Shown here: positions 12,501 to 23,775 of the stretch, piece by piece
Layout: each line of letters starts with the position of its first letter
Numbering within the stretch: position 1 is the first letter of the stretch
NCBI GenBank assembly: GCA_012934845.2
Contig: WNNJ02002821.1
Span: forward strand, 46,808 to 110,807
Reading direction: 5' to 3'
DNA from: Pomphorhynchus laevis
Lineage: Eukaryota; Acanthocephala; Palaeacanthocephala; Echinorhynchida; Pomphorhynchidae
DNA length: 64,000 bases
Program-made: the position numbers and the translations under genes
Notes under the pieces: generated by a model
Seen by the model: only the letters and a program-made list of their open reading frames with translations
What the model was told of the DNA's origin: nothing
Database searches by the model: none

Positions 12501-12867
12501 ACCTGTTGAAGTATTACAATCAAATGGTATTTACGCTACCGTGCGAAATATACCTCAAGGTAATGAGCATGACGTGTCTGTTAGAAAATTGGCTAAATAC
12601 CTGTCTAATCCATCAATTTAAGACAGAAACTGCAGCCAACTAGAATTAGAAAATTTGGATGATGAAATCACCAACTTTTCGCTTATATGTTTTAAAGATT
12701 TATTATCAAAGGAGAAATATGAATTTTCCCAAGAATCAAAAGATAATAGTCATACTATGACACAAGAAGACGACAGCGAAAACTTCATGAAGCCTGCCAC
12801 AATTCCAAAACAAGAAGAGAGGACTTTATTGATCACTAAGTATTTACAATATTATTGAATAAACTGT

Positions 12868-13277
12868 AATGATCTAAAGTCATTGCCGATTCATGTCGGC
12901 AAGCATGAAGTTGGTAACGTGCGAATAGAATATTTACAGGCTTTATGAATGCTCTATTTAAGATATTTACAGCATCTTCATATAAAGTACACGCTTTGAT
13001 TAATCCGAATAATTTCGTCGAGATGTGATTGACAAGTAATAGTAGCTTAGATTCGTCATTGAGTCCTGGTTGTAGAGCAATAAAACTATCAAGGCGTCGC
13101 TTCCATCCACTCTTCTTGAGAATTCGGACTGTCGATAGTTATATTTAATACTGAAGGCATCAATAGTTTTTCATCTCGATAAACAAATATTATTGAATAA
13201 ACTGTAATAAATAAGCAACGTTAGAACGTCTTTATTCAATAATATCTATAAATAAAGTTATACAAAAGGTGTAATCT
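12868..13277. repeat. Right arm of inverted repeat of Gypsy fossil
   Basis: Reverse complement of 8488-8900, including the beginning of gag in antisense. A separate ~22-bp copy of AATATTATTGAATAAACTG sits just before it at 12848, where pol ends. Confidence 0.85.
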
Positions 13278-13294
13278 GAATAAAATGCACTAAT

Positions 13295-13418
13295 ACAAAA
13301 TAGTGCCTTTTATAATAGGACAAAATAGTGCCTTTTATAATAGGATAAAATAGTGCCTTTTATAATAGGACAAAATAGTGCCTTTTATAATAGGACAAAA
13401 TAGTGCCTTTTATAATAG
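13295..13418 (+). repeat. 25-bp minisatellite, five units
   Basis: Five nearly identical units of ACAAAATAGTGCCTTTTATA plus ATAGG start at 13295, 13320, 13345, 13370 and 13395. They directly abut the right end of the Gypsy fossil. Confidence 0.95.
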
Positions 13419-14125
13419 TTTATAACATTTTTAATAGTTTAAAGCATTCTGCTATCATCACTGGAATGAACAATTCTCGGACTTCAAATGTCTTATTTTA
13501 AAGTAAAAATTGTTTCGAATATCACAAACATAGGAGACGAAGATCGTATATGTGAAATTGATTTGTTTTTTACTGCAACTGGTAAAGCATAGAAAAAGCG
13601 CAGTCTATCGTAAATGCAATTGCTTCAAAAATTAGCAGCAGACGAGAACAAAGATACTCTGAAGTGGTCACATGGCTTCGATCAAAATTAAGCATTGCCT
13701 GCGTGCACATCGATCAAAGCGAGAAAATTCGTTAATATTACAAATGGAATCATTATGTAGATTTCTAATAGCAAAGACAAATCACTTTGATAAATTTTAA
13801 AAAAAATTTTTGTAATAAGAGGCCCGTTTGTGGGAACCCTACACTGATGTATCTTTTATAAAAATCGTTTCCTTAAAAATTGTTAAATCCTAATTAATGT
13901 TGTTAATTGATATTTATTTTTATTATATTTGGTTCATACCATATATGCATCATTCATACTCCTCACCTCTTTCATTTAACGTGAAGTTGTTGTTACATCC
14001 TAATTGTCTATACGTGGATTTTTCGTTCAATAAAAAGTATAAAAAATAGAAATGTCGTATTAGCGATGCAAATATAATATATGACATTCCATACACAAAA
14101 ACGAAACAAAAATTGATTCAGAACT
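13419..14125. other. AT-rich spacer, no gene seen
   Basis: Only short ORFs and no repeats recognised. Confidence 0.4.
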
Positions 14126-14126
14126 T

Positions 14127-14410
14127 TTGATTTTGATCGATCTCTATCGCTGCGTTCCCGTCATTCCCTCTTACTCCATGTTCCCAATTACTCCAACTAC
14201 AGTATCCGATCCTTCATCGTCACCGCCCCACTCGCCTGGAATTAGCTCTTACTCGACGTCTGCCGCGCTTTCTCCTTTATCCCATTCAAATACCTCCTCC
14301 GTTCCCACCTTCTCGATACATGATTTAGATTTTTTCGTTGTCATGTACGTGTGCACCGGCACGCATTTGTCACATTCAAATAAATCCTTTTTTAGTTATC
14401 TTCTTACACT
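14127..14410 (+). mobile_element. LINE A 3' tail fragment
   Basis: About 210 bp of the L2-like LINE A C-terminus region (the stretch between the SPSF box and the tail) are followed by the family tail hairpin GTGCACCGGCACGC near 14349 and AATAAATCC. It is heavily 5'-truncated. Confidence 0.7.
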
Positions 14411-14689
14411 ATAAAAATGGTAATCTATATCTTCGTTACAAATTTGACTTGCAAAATATCTAAAAATAAATTAAATGTAAACAAACATTTTAAACTGAGC
14501 TATCAATTGAAATCAAAATCATTATCTCAAAATCTGGATTGAAATAAGAAACCGTTCAGACACTGCAATTACAATCAGATCTTTATAATTTCACGACTGG
14601 TGTTCGTCTCATTGCTTTACTGTGAACACTACTAAGTGTTGTCATATGCACATTGGTCAAAACAGTAATAAGCTTTATCGACCTTTAGT

Positions 14690-15170
14690 GTTATAATTTC
14701 GAACAACCTTCAACCCAGCATTCATATAAAACCTACACTCCACATGCTCTCGCTTATTAGGGCTTCTGAGACGGACGTTTGGCTTTTTATGCAATTGGAG
14801 CTTTGAAATCCTGTATTCTCATCTAATACAGTATATTTTATTATATGCATGCACTGCCACTTATCCACGCCTACGAAAAGAGGCACATTTACTAGGACAT
14901 ACTCTGAAAAGCGATTCGATTAGTCTATGTTATAGGAAAGCTTCCATACCAAGACAGACTCGGCGTCTCAATTTATTATCAATTGAAGAGATGCTTAGGA
15001 ATAAAGACTTGGTCCTAGAGTGGAAAATGTTTCACACTCCGACCATGTTTTAAAACCTCTCCTTTCTGTGCGTGTGCTACTTCTGCTCTACGGGCATTCT
15101 ATTCCGATCCAACATAAACGCCGATATCGCCTGCATGAAAGTTTACAACAATCTTCTAATTTTTTGTGAC
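14690..15170 (+). other. Unassigned coding-like segment
   Basis: At about 14870-15050 one frame reads LRKEAHLLGHTLKSDS then SIPRQTRRLNLLS and IEEMLRNKDLVLEWKM without a stop. It looks like a transposon protein remnant, but I do not recognise the family. It abuts LINE A on its 3' side. Confidence 0.3.
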
Positions 15171-15179
15171 AAGGCTATA

Positions 15180-16380
15180 TATAGTGTTCTTATCTTCCTC
15201 TAACTTTCCTCCGCCTTTGACATCGTCGACCACTCCATACTCCTTTCTCGCCTTCGTTATGAATACGGATTTTCCTCCTCCTCCGTAACATGGTTTGCTT
15301 CATATCTACCCGACCGTTCTTTTCGAGTCTGTTCAAATTCATCATCCTCTCTTCCCATCCCTATTTTCTGCAGAGTCCCGTAAGATTCAGTCCTAGGTCC
15401 CCTACTTTTCTCTCTTATACTTAGCGATATCTCTCTGTTTACCAAACATTACTCGTTTAGCGTCATGCAATACGCCGATGACATCCTCATCTATGATCAT
15501 GCGCCGGCCCATCGCATACACGATATCGCAATTTCGGCCTCCAACTGTCTTTCTTCTAACTACAAACGTCTCTCACATTTTCGTATCATCTAAACCCAGA
15601 AAAGTTCAATATAAGGTGGATCCTCCCCCGTCAACCTAACACATCTCCTCCCCTATCTTTTGCCTCATTAATCATCATCGTAGTCCACAATCACAATTTC
15701 TTATGATTCCATTTCGATGATCACATGTTCCTTAAACCCTTTGTCCGTGACAAGGTCCGCTCGTCTAACGTAATTCTCCGTGGTATCTGCTGTATCCGCC
15801 CCCTTATCAACTTCCGTTCTTATATGTCTCTTCTTTCATCAATTCTTTTTCCTAAAATCGATTACTGCATCAGCCTTTTCGCCAATTCTCCAAACTCCAT
15901 CATCCTCCATCTACAACGCATCACCAACTCCGCCGTTCGACTGCTCCTACGTCTCCGTCGCTTTGACCACACATCCACATATCTTGCCCAACTCTCCTAA
16001 CCTACCATCCACATCCGCATACAACTCCGCCTTCTTCTCGTAACTTTTCGTCTCATTGCTGTCGGCTTCCCATCGTTCATCAAGCTATCTTTCTTAGATG
16101 ACACTCATCCCACCTCTCTATCACTGCGTACCCGTAATTCCCTCTTACTCTACGTTCCTAATTACTCTAACAACTACGGTCTCCGATCCTTCCTCGTCGC
16201 CGCCCCAATCGCCTGGAATCAGCTCCCACTCGACGTCCGCCGCACTCCCTCATTCATTCCATTCAAATTCCGCCTCCGGACCGACTTTCTCTACACATGA
16301 TTTAGATTTTTGTTTATTTGTTGTTGTGGTTATATAAGCGTGCGATGGCACGCATTTGCACCGTAAAAATAAATCCTTTT
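15180..16380 (+). mobile_element. LINE A, 3' half with RT (plus strand)
   Basis: An L2/CR1-like RT in broken frames: LLFSLILSDISLF and MQYADDILIYDHAPAHRI (YADD catalytic box), then DKVRSSNVILRG, KIDYCISLFANSP and LRRFDHTSTYLAQLS. It ends with the LINE A tail hairpin at about 16339 and AATAAATCC near 16372. Stops and shifts make it inactive. Close relatives lie at 6105-6835 (minus), 33420-34520 (plus) and 59930-60375 (plus). Confidence 0.85.
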
Positions 16381-16384
16381 TAAC

Positions 16385-17340
16385 TGCTTCTTTGGAATAG
16401 GCACAACAATTGCACGTTTGCAATCATCGGGAATCCACGAATTGATATCCTTCAATTTCTGCCTGTCTTCAAGAGAAATATCACGTAAAATTCGTATTTT
16501 TATACCTTTCAATCGATTACCGCGTTCTAACAGGCAATTTGCCTGTTTTTCTGATCCTAACACGACCTTTAGCAATCGTTCTATATCGTTATTCTTATCC
16601 AATATATGTAGTTGTCTCACTGCGATAGCCCACGCGACGTCTATCTCACCTTTCTAGAACAAATTAGAAAATAACGCACGTAAATCAACAATATCGTCGT
16701 CAAGTCGTTTCTGTGCGCAACAGGTTGAAGACTCATCTAAACCCCAAATAAGTATGTTACAGCCCCTATTTAATATATGATTGCGATATATGTGACTTAT
16801 GCTCTTATGAAAATACGCCTTGTTGATAAACGAATCACTGCCGTCACTATCCTCAGTCGGTTTTAAATTTGTAATCGTAGGCACTGTCGAAGTAACACTT
16901 TGATTGGTTCTTAGATTGTGCACAGTACTGTTTACAATTTGCGTCTTGGTTTTTCAAAATTCTCCAGGAAGCATCGATCCCTGATACTGTGACCGTTTCC
17001 CTAAGGCGAGATTTCTTTACGTTGAACATCCGTCAGTGCTTGTCATTGATAATGACTCAGACGGTACTAGCTCTTCATAGTTGTGTCTTGGTCCATTTGA
17101 AGTCCGAGATGGCGAAGGAGTTAGTATGCAAACGGATGACGACGATAGCTTAGAAAATATTTTATCGTTTGTTAATTGCCCATGTGTGACAGTAGTTTGA
17201 ATCGACTGAGAGACATCATCAATATAATTTATTGAATACGACTCTGTTTCGTTAGCCTTCATAACGTCTCCACCGTTTGAGTGATTATGCATCGTTAGCT
17301 TACCTATAAGGGCAGCACAACAGAAGCCTCAGAGGAAATT
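16385..17340 (-). mobile_element. CR1-type LINE with ORF1 fused to RT by internal deletion
   Basis: From 17340 downward: linker region of ORF1, then NILIWGLDESSTCCAQKRLDD at about 16760, RLLKVVLGSEKQANCLLERG and ILRDISLEDRQKLKDIN. The frame then passes directly into SWIPDDCKRAIVVPIPKK, which belongs to the RT domain of ORF2. The endonuclease between them (about 1.5 kb in other copies) is absent. The 3' side is cut off by LINE A at 16380. A few stops are present in the ORF1 part. Confidence 0.75.
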
Positions 17341-17870
17341 CCGTCTTGAAACGTCCCCGTCAGTGAACGGAATGGCAACGTGATTTTAAACATTGCAGTC
17401 CTTGTTGTTGCATCCAATTTGCTTTTCGATGTAAGTTTCGTTACTGACGAACTTTAGTTGCTAGTCGACATTTTTAGTTAGCTTTCTCTCTACCATAATA
17501 AGATGTCGACTAAAATGTGTTTTCCTTGTCGTTGAAATTAGTTTTCGTTGTCGATGAAATTAGTTTCCGTTGTCGTTGAAACTCGTCTTTTGTAAATGTT
17601 AATTGATATGTTATTCACTAAAACGATGCAACAACGTTAATCAGACTAAATGGAATACTACGGTACTAGTACGGTTTTCCGCAAGCATCAAAGGTTGTAT
17701 ATTGTTTATCGTCGAATGCAAAGGTATATAGTAATATGAGTAATAAAATTGGCAAATTAAAAGTAGGTAATTGGTCGAAGTTATTAATTGTTTTTGAATA
17801 ATCAAATCAGACAACTTAGTCTATGTATGTTATATGTATGTATAATCTCTAACTTTTTCACGTATCATCT
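17341..17870. repeat. Spacer with ~22-24-bp tandem repeat
   Basis: About 17524-17590 holds three units of GTTGTCGTTGAAA(T/C)TAGTTT. No gene is seen in the rest. It may include the 5' side of the mariner-type element, but I could not identify its inverted repeats. Confidence 0.5.
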
Positions 17871-17879
17871 AAGATGATA

Positions 17880-18789
17880 TTTCCATGATTGCAGAAGTAC
17901 ACCAGAGCACAATCGTCCGATGCGTTCAGCTAAAAATATCGCTGATGTTCGCGAAAGCATCGAGGAAGATAAAAATTTATCGATTGAACGACGTTCACAG
18001 CAATTGGGCCTATCTGCAACAACCACATGGAGAATTTTGCGCCGGGACTTAGTTCTCAAGCCTTACAAAATTCAGCTGATGCAAGAGTTGAAGCTGAACG
18101 ACCATCAGCAACGTCGACAATTCTCTGATTTTGTTCAGCAACAACCTCATGATTTTGCTGAAAAAATCATCTTTACAGATTAAGCCCATTTTCATTTGAA
18201 TGGCTATGTGAACAAACAGAATTGCCGGATTTGGGCACTGGAAAATCCACAGCAGTATATAGAGAAGCCACTACACTCCTCTCGTGTAACTGTTTATTGC
18301 GCATTTTGGTATGGTGGAGTCATTGGACCGTTTTTCTTCGAGAACGCATATGGAAATACGCTTACTGTCAACGGACTGCGATATCGGGAAATGCTCACAA
18401 CTTTCTTTTACCCTATTGTTGATGGCGTGGATATGGAGGATATGTGGTTTCAACAAGACGGTGTGACATGCCATACAGCCAATGAAACAATAAAGCTATT
18501 GGAATCGAAATTCAAGGGAAAAATATTCTACCGAAATGCAGACACAAATTAACTCCCAAGATCTCCGGATTTAACACATTTAGATCATTTTCTGTGGGGC
18601 CATCCTAAAGACAGGGTTTATGCCAACAAACCAGAATCAATTGAAGCACTAAAAGACAACATTCGGCGCGAAATTAAGGAGATAGAACCACAAATATGCC
18701 GAAATGCAATTGAAAATTTCGGCAAAAGGATTGACGTCTGTAAGCGTTCCCGCGGTGGGCATTTGCACGATATCGTTTATCATTCTTAA
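17880..18789 (+). pseudogene. Mariner-type (IS630-Tc1-mariner) transposase, truncated
   Basis: The N-terminal helix-turn-helix reads RSQQLGLSATTTWRILRRDL. The catalytic region has KIIFTD (first Asp), HFHLNGYVNKQNCRIW, WFQQDGVTCHTA (second Asp) and RSPDLTHLDHFLWG (third Asp about 36 residues on). The C-terminus is RSRGGHLHDIVYHS and the stop is at 18787. Two in-frame stops (18181, 18550) interrupt it, and the first ~70 residues seen in relatives are missing. It would cut and paste a DNA element at TA. LINE B ORF1 begins 37 bp after its stop. Confidence 0.85.
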
Positions 18790-18825
18790 ATTGTAGAACG
18801 TGTACTATACATCGACAAAAAAAAT

Positions 18826-19485
18826 ATGATTTTTCTATCACAATGTGTGTTTAATTCCAATTTTAAAAACAAACTCGAACTTGAAAGACCCTGTAGTAGT
18901 AATAATCGATACACCTCCTTAGACAAACCCGTTAAAGTGAACTATCGTAATACAAATGTCCATTTAGATGGGTCCCGAAAGCGACCGTTGATTCCGCGAG
19001 ATAGAGCTATAATAATGGCCAATATTGTTGAGTCGTCAGCAAAAAACAATCAACATAGGTTGAATGATGACCTCGATAAAGTTAGGTCCATATTGGGACG
19101 TGTATTATCTGATTGTGATTCGCAATTTATAACATCCTTGAAAATAGTGTCCCTCTTTCGCATAGGAAAATCTGATGATACAAATGCGAAACCTCGCTTA
19201 TTAAGAATAGTATTCAGTGACAAAGAGTACGTTAATGTTGATGGCATTAGATTACTTAGAGACTTAGATCCGTCAGATAGAGAAAAGTTAAAGCTGGCCA
19301 AGATTGAGCTTCAAAAAAGATTCAACAGTGGGGAACGAAATCTTAGGATTCAAAATTTTCAAGTAGTGCGACGCCGCCCTCGTGTGTTTTGGACAATGTT
19401 ACCCTCACACGACAAAATTTCACATGCATTCAACCTCTCGAGCTGCGTCGCACCTATCAAAGGAATAACGAAAGTCCATGTGTAA
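18826..19485 (+). CDS. LINE B ORF1 (CR1-type RNA-binding protein)
   Basis: A 219-codon ORF. Residues about 60-175 (RLNDDLDKVRSILGRVL, LKIVSLFRIGKSDD, RLLRIVFSDKEYV, LLRDLDPSDREKLK) match the RNA-binding-like core of the other CR1 ORF1 pieces in this window. The Cys-rich head present in relatives is missing, so the element is 5'-truncated next to the mariner piece. It overlaps ORF2 by about 97 bp in another frame. It should bind LINE RNA. Confidence 0.75.
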   Translation: MIFLSQCVFNSNFKNKLELERPCSSNNRYTSLDKPVKVNYRNTNVHLDGSRKRPLIPRDRAIIMANIVESSAKNNQHRLNDDLDKVRSILGRVLSDCDSQFITSLKIVSLFRIGKSDDTNAKPRLLRIVFSDKEYVNVDGIRLLRDLDPSDREKLKLAKIELQKRFNSGERNLRIQNFQVVRRRPRVFWTMLPSHDKISHAFNLSSCVAPIKGITKVHV

Positions 19486-20339
19486 CCAATATACCAGATA
19501 CTTATTGTGAAAAATTTATAAATGTATTATATTCTAATGTTCAGAGTATCCACCCAAAAATGGTAGAGGTTTCGCTACTTGCTGAAGAAAGTAATGCTAG
19601 TATCCTGGCTATCAGTGAATCTTGGTTGAATTCTAATATTGATGACTCAGAAATTGCAATTCCCGGTTACAGCTCATACCGTTGTGATCGTGTTAATGTC
19701 AGAGGTGACGGTGTAGTCATATACGCGCGAGATAGTATTACTACTAGTGTCCTATATCACGATAATGAGGAGATTAGTTACCAATCCCTATGGTGTCGTT
19801 TCGAAAGCCTTGATTATTCTGTTATCATTGGACTTGCGTACAGAAGTCCTATGGCATCCACCAAACGCCTCCGGAAAGATTTAGAACGGTTCGCCTCTTA
19901 CGAAAACTTAATCTTATTTGGGGACTTTAATATGTCACGTATAGACTGGTCTACGTATTCCCGTTTGAGCGGCTGTGATTGGGAATCTTCTGAACTACTC
20001 GATTTATTAAACGAGCTGAATTACTTTCAGTACGTAAATCAAGACACTCGTTTCAGAGGCTCTTCTAGAAGTCTATTAGATTTATGTTTGTCTAACCATG
20101 ATCTACCGATAAATATTGACTACATACAAGCTATAGGGAATAGTGACCATTGCAGTATGTTAATTCGCTTTCCGTTCGTTCTGTCTTCCATAAACACTTG
20201 TCGCATAGAGCTTAACGTTTTCAAGGCCGATTGTAGCGCAATCGATAGGCACTTGATCGCATTGTTTGGCTTGACCCATTTGTGGTCGGATTGGAATGTG
20301 CATGGAGGTTTTTTCGAGATACTCTTGCTTCTCTTCTAG
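19389..20339 (+). CDS. LINE B ORF2, endonuclease part
   Basis: A 316-codon stretch with the APE-type endonuclease boxes: YSNVQSI (Asn), AISESWL (Glu), a YRCDRVNVRGDGVVIY box (usually RxGGG), LILFGDFN (Asp/Asn), LLDLCLS and GNSDHCSM (Asp/His). It nicks the target strand for reverse transcription. The frame shifts near 20330, after which linker and RT follow. This is the best-kept endonuclease in the window. Confidence 0.85.
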   Translation: MDNVTLTRQNFTCIQPLELRRTYQRNNESPCVTNIPDTYCEKFINVLYSNVQSIHPKMVEVSLLAEESNASILAISESWLNSNIDDSEIAIPGYSSYRCDRVNVRGDGVVIYARDSITTSVLYHDNEEISYQSLWCRFESLDYSVIIGLAYRSPMASTKRLRKDLERFASYENLILFGDFNMSRIDWSTYSRLSGCDWESSELLDLLNELNYFQYVNQDTRFRGSSRSLLDLCLSNHDLPINIDYIQAIGNSDHCSMLIRFPFVLSSINTCRIELNVFKADCSAIDRHLIALFGLTHLWSDWNVHGGFFEILLLLF

Positions 20340-21744
20340 ACAGATATGCGCATTTACGTGCTTCACGCTCCCGTAAATACAATAATCCGTGGTTTGACGT
20401 AGAGATAGGAAATCTTGTTAAGGAGTGTAATATCCTTTATCGTCGATATCGTCAATGTAAATGAGAATATCAATTATATCAAAACGCAAAAAAGAACAGA
20501 TTTACGGCACTTAAAAGATCTAGGAAACTCTATTTTGAAAAATCACTCGTTCATAATATTAAGTATGAGCCAAGTTTATTTTTCAAATATTGTGCATCCA
20601 AAAATCGATCGAGATGCAAATGTTTTCCGTTACGTGTGAAAAATAAAGTAGTCGTCGACGATTATATGGTCGCTAATATATTTGTAGAGACATTCTTTCC
20701 TATAATAGAAGAATCAATTACTGTACACGGCACCCTTCATCAGAATAATAAATCATCTAACTTGACGTCACATATTTCTATTGCTCATGTATATGAGCAA
20801 CTTTGACTACTAAAACGGTGTCATTCTGCTGGTCCTGACGGATTGCCATCCATCCTACTTAGAGAATTAGCTTCCCGCATTTGCGGTCCACTACATCGAA
20901 TATTCATATTTTCCTTATACAAATCAAAGATTCCCCTCGACTGGCTATAATCGATAGTTTGCCCTGTATATAAAAAAGGTGATAGGTCATGCGCCAGCAG
21001 TTTTAGACCAGTTAGTCTGACATGTATTTGCTGTAAGGTACTAGAGCGTTTGATTTTGTTACACATCAACCGCCATATTTCGATAAATAACCTTTTAAAT
21101 CCTGCCCAACATGGATTCCGTTCGAGTAGATCAACATGTTCAAATCTTCTAATTGCTAAAGATGATTGGTCCAGTGCTTTTGATTCCTGTGTCAACACCG
21201 ACGTGATATTCGTGGACTTCTCGCGTGCTTTCGATACAATCAATCATAATATACTTATTGGCAAACTTATAGGACTTCGCTTTGATTATATAATTGTTAA
21301 TTGGATTCGTGCGTATTTATTAGATAGAACTGCAGCAGTCAGAGTAAGGGGGACTTTGTCGGATTGGACTTATATATGTAGTGGTGTACTACAAGGATCG
21401 ATTTTAGGACCAATTTTATTTAAGATATATATTAACGAACTCAATCATTACTGCTGTCAAAAACGTTGTTGTACGCCGATGATCTTAAGGTCTATCGCTG
21501 TGTTTTTATGACCTTGACCGACAAATGTTACAGTCTGATCTCGATACATTGACGTATTGGTCAGCTGAGAACTGTTTAAGTATTAATGTGACAAAATGGG
21601 CATACATGTACATAGGGAATAAGTTTTCTACAACCAGTTACTCAATTAACTTACAACTAATTCATATGGTTCGTCAATATAGAGACGGGCGTCGTCGTTT
21701 TGGATGATCTAGGCACTAGGAAAAATACGGAGCAAATATGTGCT
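20340..21744 (+). pseudogene. LINE B ORF2, linker and reverse transcriptase
   Basis: The linker (ASRSRKYNNPWFD at 20359) and RT pieces run on in more than one frame: CHSAGPDGLPSILL, PVYKKGDR, then at 21050-21511 QHGFRSSRST, VDFSRAFDTINHN and GVLQGSILGPILF. The YADD box follows after a shift near 21480. A few stops and shifts break it. It ends at a 57-bp LINE segment (21688-21744) that is repeated after an embedded Gypsy fragment. Confidence 0.8.
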
Positions 21745-22099
21745 ATTGATATCGTTCATGGTGTTCCTCATAGCTTCGCCCGCAAATAATTATGTCGTCT
21801 AAGTAGGCATAGACACCGGCTAAGTTGTTATCCTTGAATAATTGGTTAATTATACGCTGAGAAACGCATACAGCGCTGGTTAGTCCAAAAGTGATTCTGC
21901 GGTACTGATATAAATTACCATCTTGACTCAACAAACGTATTTGGTAATAAGCTTGGAATAGGTCAACGGTTGTATATACCGAGTATGAAACAACATCGGA
22001 GATTATGGAGTCGAATCTTTGAATAGGATATGCATCCATTTTGGCGTCGTCGTTTCGGATGATCTAGGCACTAGGAAAAATACGGAGCAAATATGTGCT
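21688..22099 (+). repeat. 57-bp LINE direct repeat flanking Gypsy fragment
   Basis: GGCGTCGTCGTTT...GCAAATATGTGCT occurs at 21688-21744 and at 22043-22099 with about one difference. The Gypsy RT piece lies between them. Confidence 0.9.
21745..22042 (-). pseudogene. Gypsy RT fragment embedded in LINE B (fossil)
   Basis: About 98 residues match the Gypsy RT at 10701-10995, roughly 90% by eye (VDLFQAYYQI, YLDDIIICG). It lies antisense inside LINE B, flanked on both sides by the same 57-bp LINE sequence. The right junction equals the Gypsy/LINE junction at 10698. Confidence 0.9.
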
Positions 22100-22690
22100 A
22101 AAGCAACTCGAATTTCCGTTGATTTCCAGATGTTTTAGTAAATTAGAAATTGAGTCATTTAAACTTTTATTCACTACTCTCTGTTCAAGTGTTCTTAATT
22201 ATTGTTCTCCTGCATCATACCCAGTTAAAAAGTCGGAAGAGTTTTGTATTGAACAGGTATTGCGACGTTCTTCTAAACGGGTAGCGGGCCTTCATAACCT
22301 CACTTATAAGAAACGGTGGTCGCCTTAATATGCCCTCATTATCTTCACTTCGAGCACTAAATAACCTAGTTATAGTGTGGCGGGCGATGAGCAATCCAGA
22401 TAATCCCGTTAGAAGTCTATTTCGTATGCGAAATGACTCAAGATTACGTGGTCATCCACTGATGTTACAACGTAAATACTGGTGTAAAAAAGAAACATTA
22501 ATTTTGCCGTGCGTGTCATTCCAGCTTGGAACAGTTTACCGGCGGAAGTGGTGAAGCAAACAAGCAGACGTGGATTTGTATCTACTTTGAAGAAACTGAC
22601 TAATTTTTAATTACTTTGTTGTTAGTTTCTTTTTTATATTTTAAATTGTGAAGGTGTCTATTGAGCTACGCTTGCTGACATTCTAGTAAT
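22043..22690 (+). mobile_element. LINE B 3' end (RT C-terminus and 3' UTR)
   Basis: RT C-terminal region of the same family as 10040-10698: RCFSKLEIESFKLLFTTLCS, CSPASYPVKKSEEF, then MPSLSSLRALNNLVIVWRAM and GTVYRRKW, with one stop near 22328. The 3' UTR runs to about 22690 and ends in short TAA repeats. Confidence 0.85.
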
Positions 22691-22984
22691 AATAATGAAA
22701 CTTTTTTTAACAATTGTTTGATGTCTACTTATTCAATTTTATCATCTGTAGAAAATCCACTCTGGAAGAAAGGTCATTCAAATAAAAATAATATATGCTG
22801 CATAATAACGTCAGACACTTATAAAAGCTAAAAATCGATAAAATCGACATGGTATATTTACTCTTAACTGCAGACAATTTAGTTTATTGCAGTCTAAGTC
22901 GAAGGTTAATAAAGAATAATATTTGCAAATTTCATAGTTATTAGATAAAAGTACACAATTTAATCGTAAAAGTACATATTTGCA

Positions 22985-23118
22985 TAATAATTTCATACGC
23001 ACTGTACTTTGAAGAAACTGACTAATTTTTAATTACTTTGTTGTTAGTTTCCTTTTTATATTTTAAATTGTGAAGGTGTCTATTGAGCCACGCTCGCTGA
23101 CATTATAGTAATAATAAT
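22985..23118 (+). mobile_element. LINE B solo 3' tail
   Basis: About 130 bp matching only the last part of the LINE B 3' UTR (TTTGAAGAAACTGACTAATT to TAATAATAAT). This is a very short 5'-truncated insertion. The 22700-22985 stretch between it and the previous copy is AT-rich without genes. Confidence 0.8.
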
Positions 23119-23775
23119 TACTTGCCATGTAAAATAGATTTTCTTAAACAAAATAATACAAGGTTAAAAGGATTCAGCTAAAGAAAGAAAACACGAAATG
23201 ACATAAACTTTTTTCTTCTTACTTTTGTTACAGCCCCGACATTTACAGTCTCAGGTCCGGTGGGATCTGAGCCCCATAGCCAATCCAACACGCCGCTCTT
23301 CGACTGAACCACCCGGGGTCTTTCACCCCCCCCCCCCGAAGAGTCCAATCGAGACGGACTATGGTGGGTAAACGAGATACGAAGGGCTTGAGAAACCTTA
23401 GCCTTTGTTCTGGGGGACGTCCTCTAGAAAAAAATACCAATCCCGAGATTGCCCAAGTACTCCAGATGCGCCCTTGAATTTTCCCATTAAATGACAGATG
23501 CTGGGCCCGTTTGAGGGCCCACCTAGCTCTCTTCAGGATACGTTTAAGTCTATCCAGGTCGGCTTTCGCCGACCAGTTCACCGTAATGGTCAACCCCAGA
23601 TATTTTATTCGACTCGTGAAGACATGAAGTGGTTGATTAATCTAAATGGAAGAGAGTGCAGAGAGTGCTAATCTCCTAAGTTTTTGCTTTGTTGCGGGGC
23701 TGCCATGGAAGACAACCACCTGCGATTTAGCGGTGTTTAGAATAGATTGGACTTGTGTAAGTGGTCATTTAATCT

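Larger units (their letters stand above)
8488..13277 (+). mobile_element. Ty3/Gypsy-type fossil with inverted end repeats and nested LINE
   Basis: The element holds gag with zinc knuckles, protease, reverse transcriptase, RNase H and integrase in Gypsy order on the plus strand. It is broken in several places, roughly half a dozen interruptions, and carries a LINE insertion at 10040-10698. No direct LTR pair was found. Instead about 400 bp at the left (8488-8900, reaching into gag) recur in reverse at the right (12868-13277). Age looks intermediate: domains are easy to recognise but all are damaged. A second antisense pol fragment lies at 21745-22042. Confidence 0.85.
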
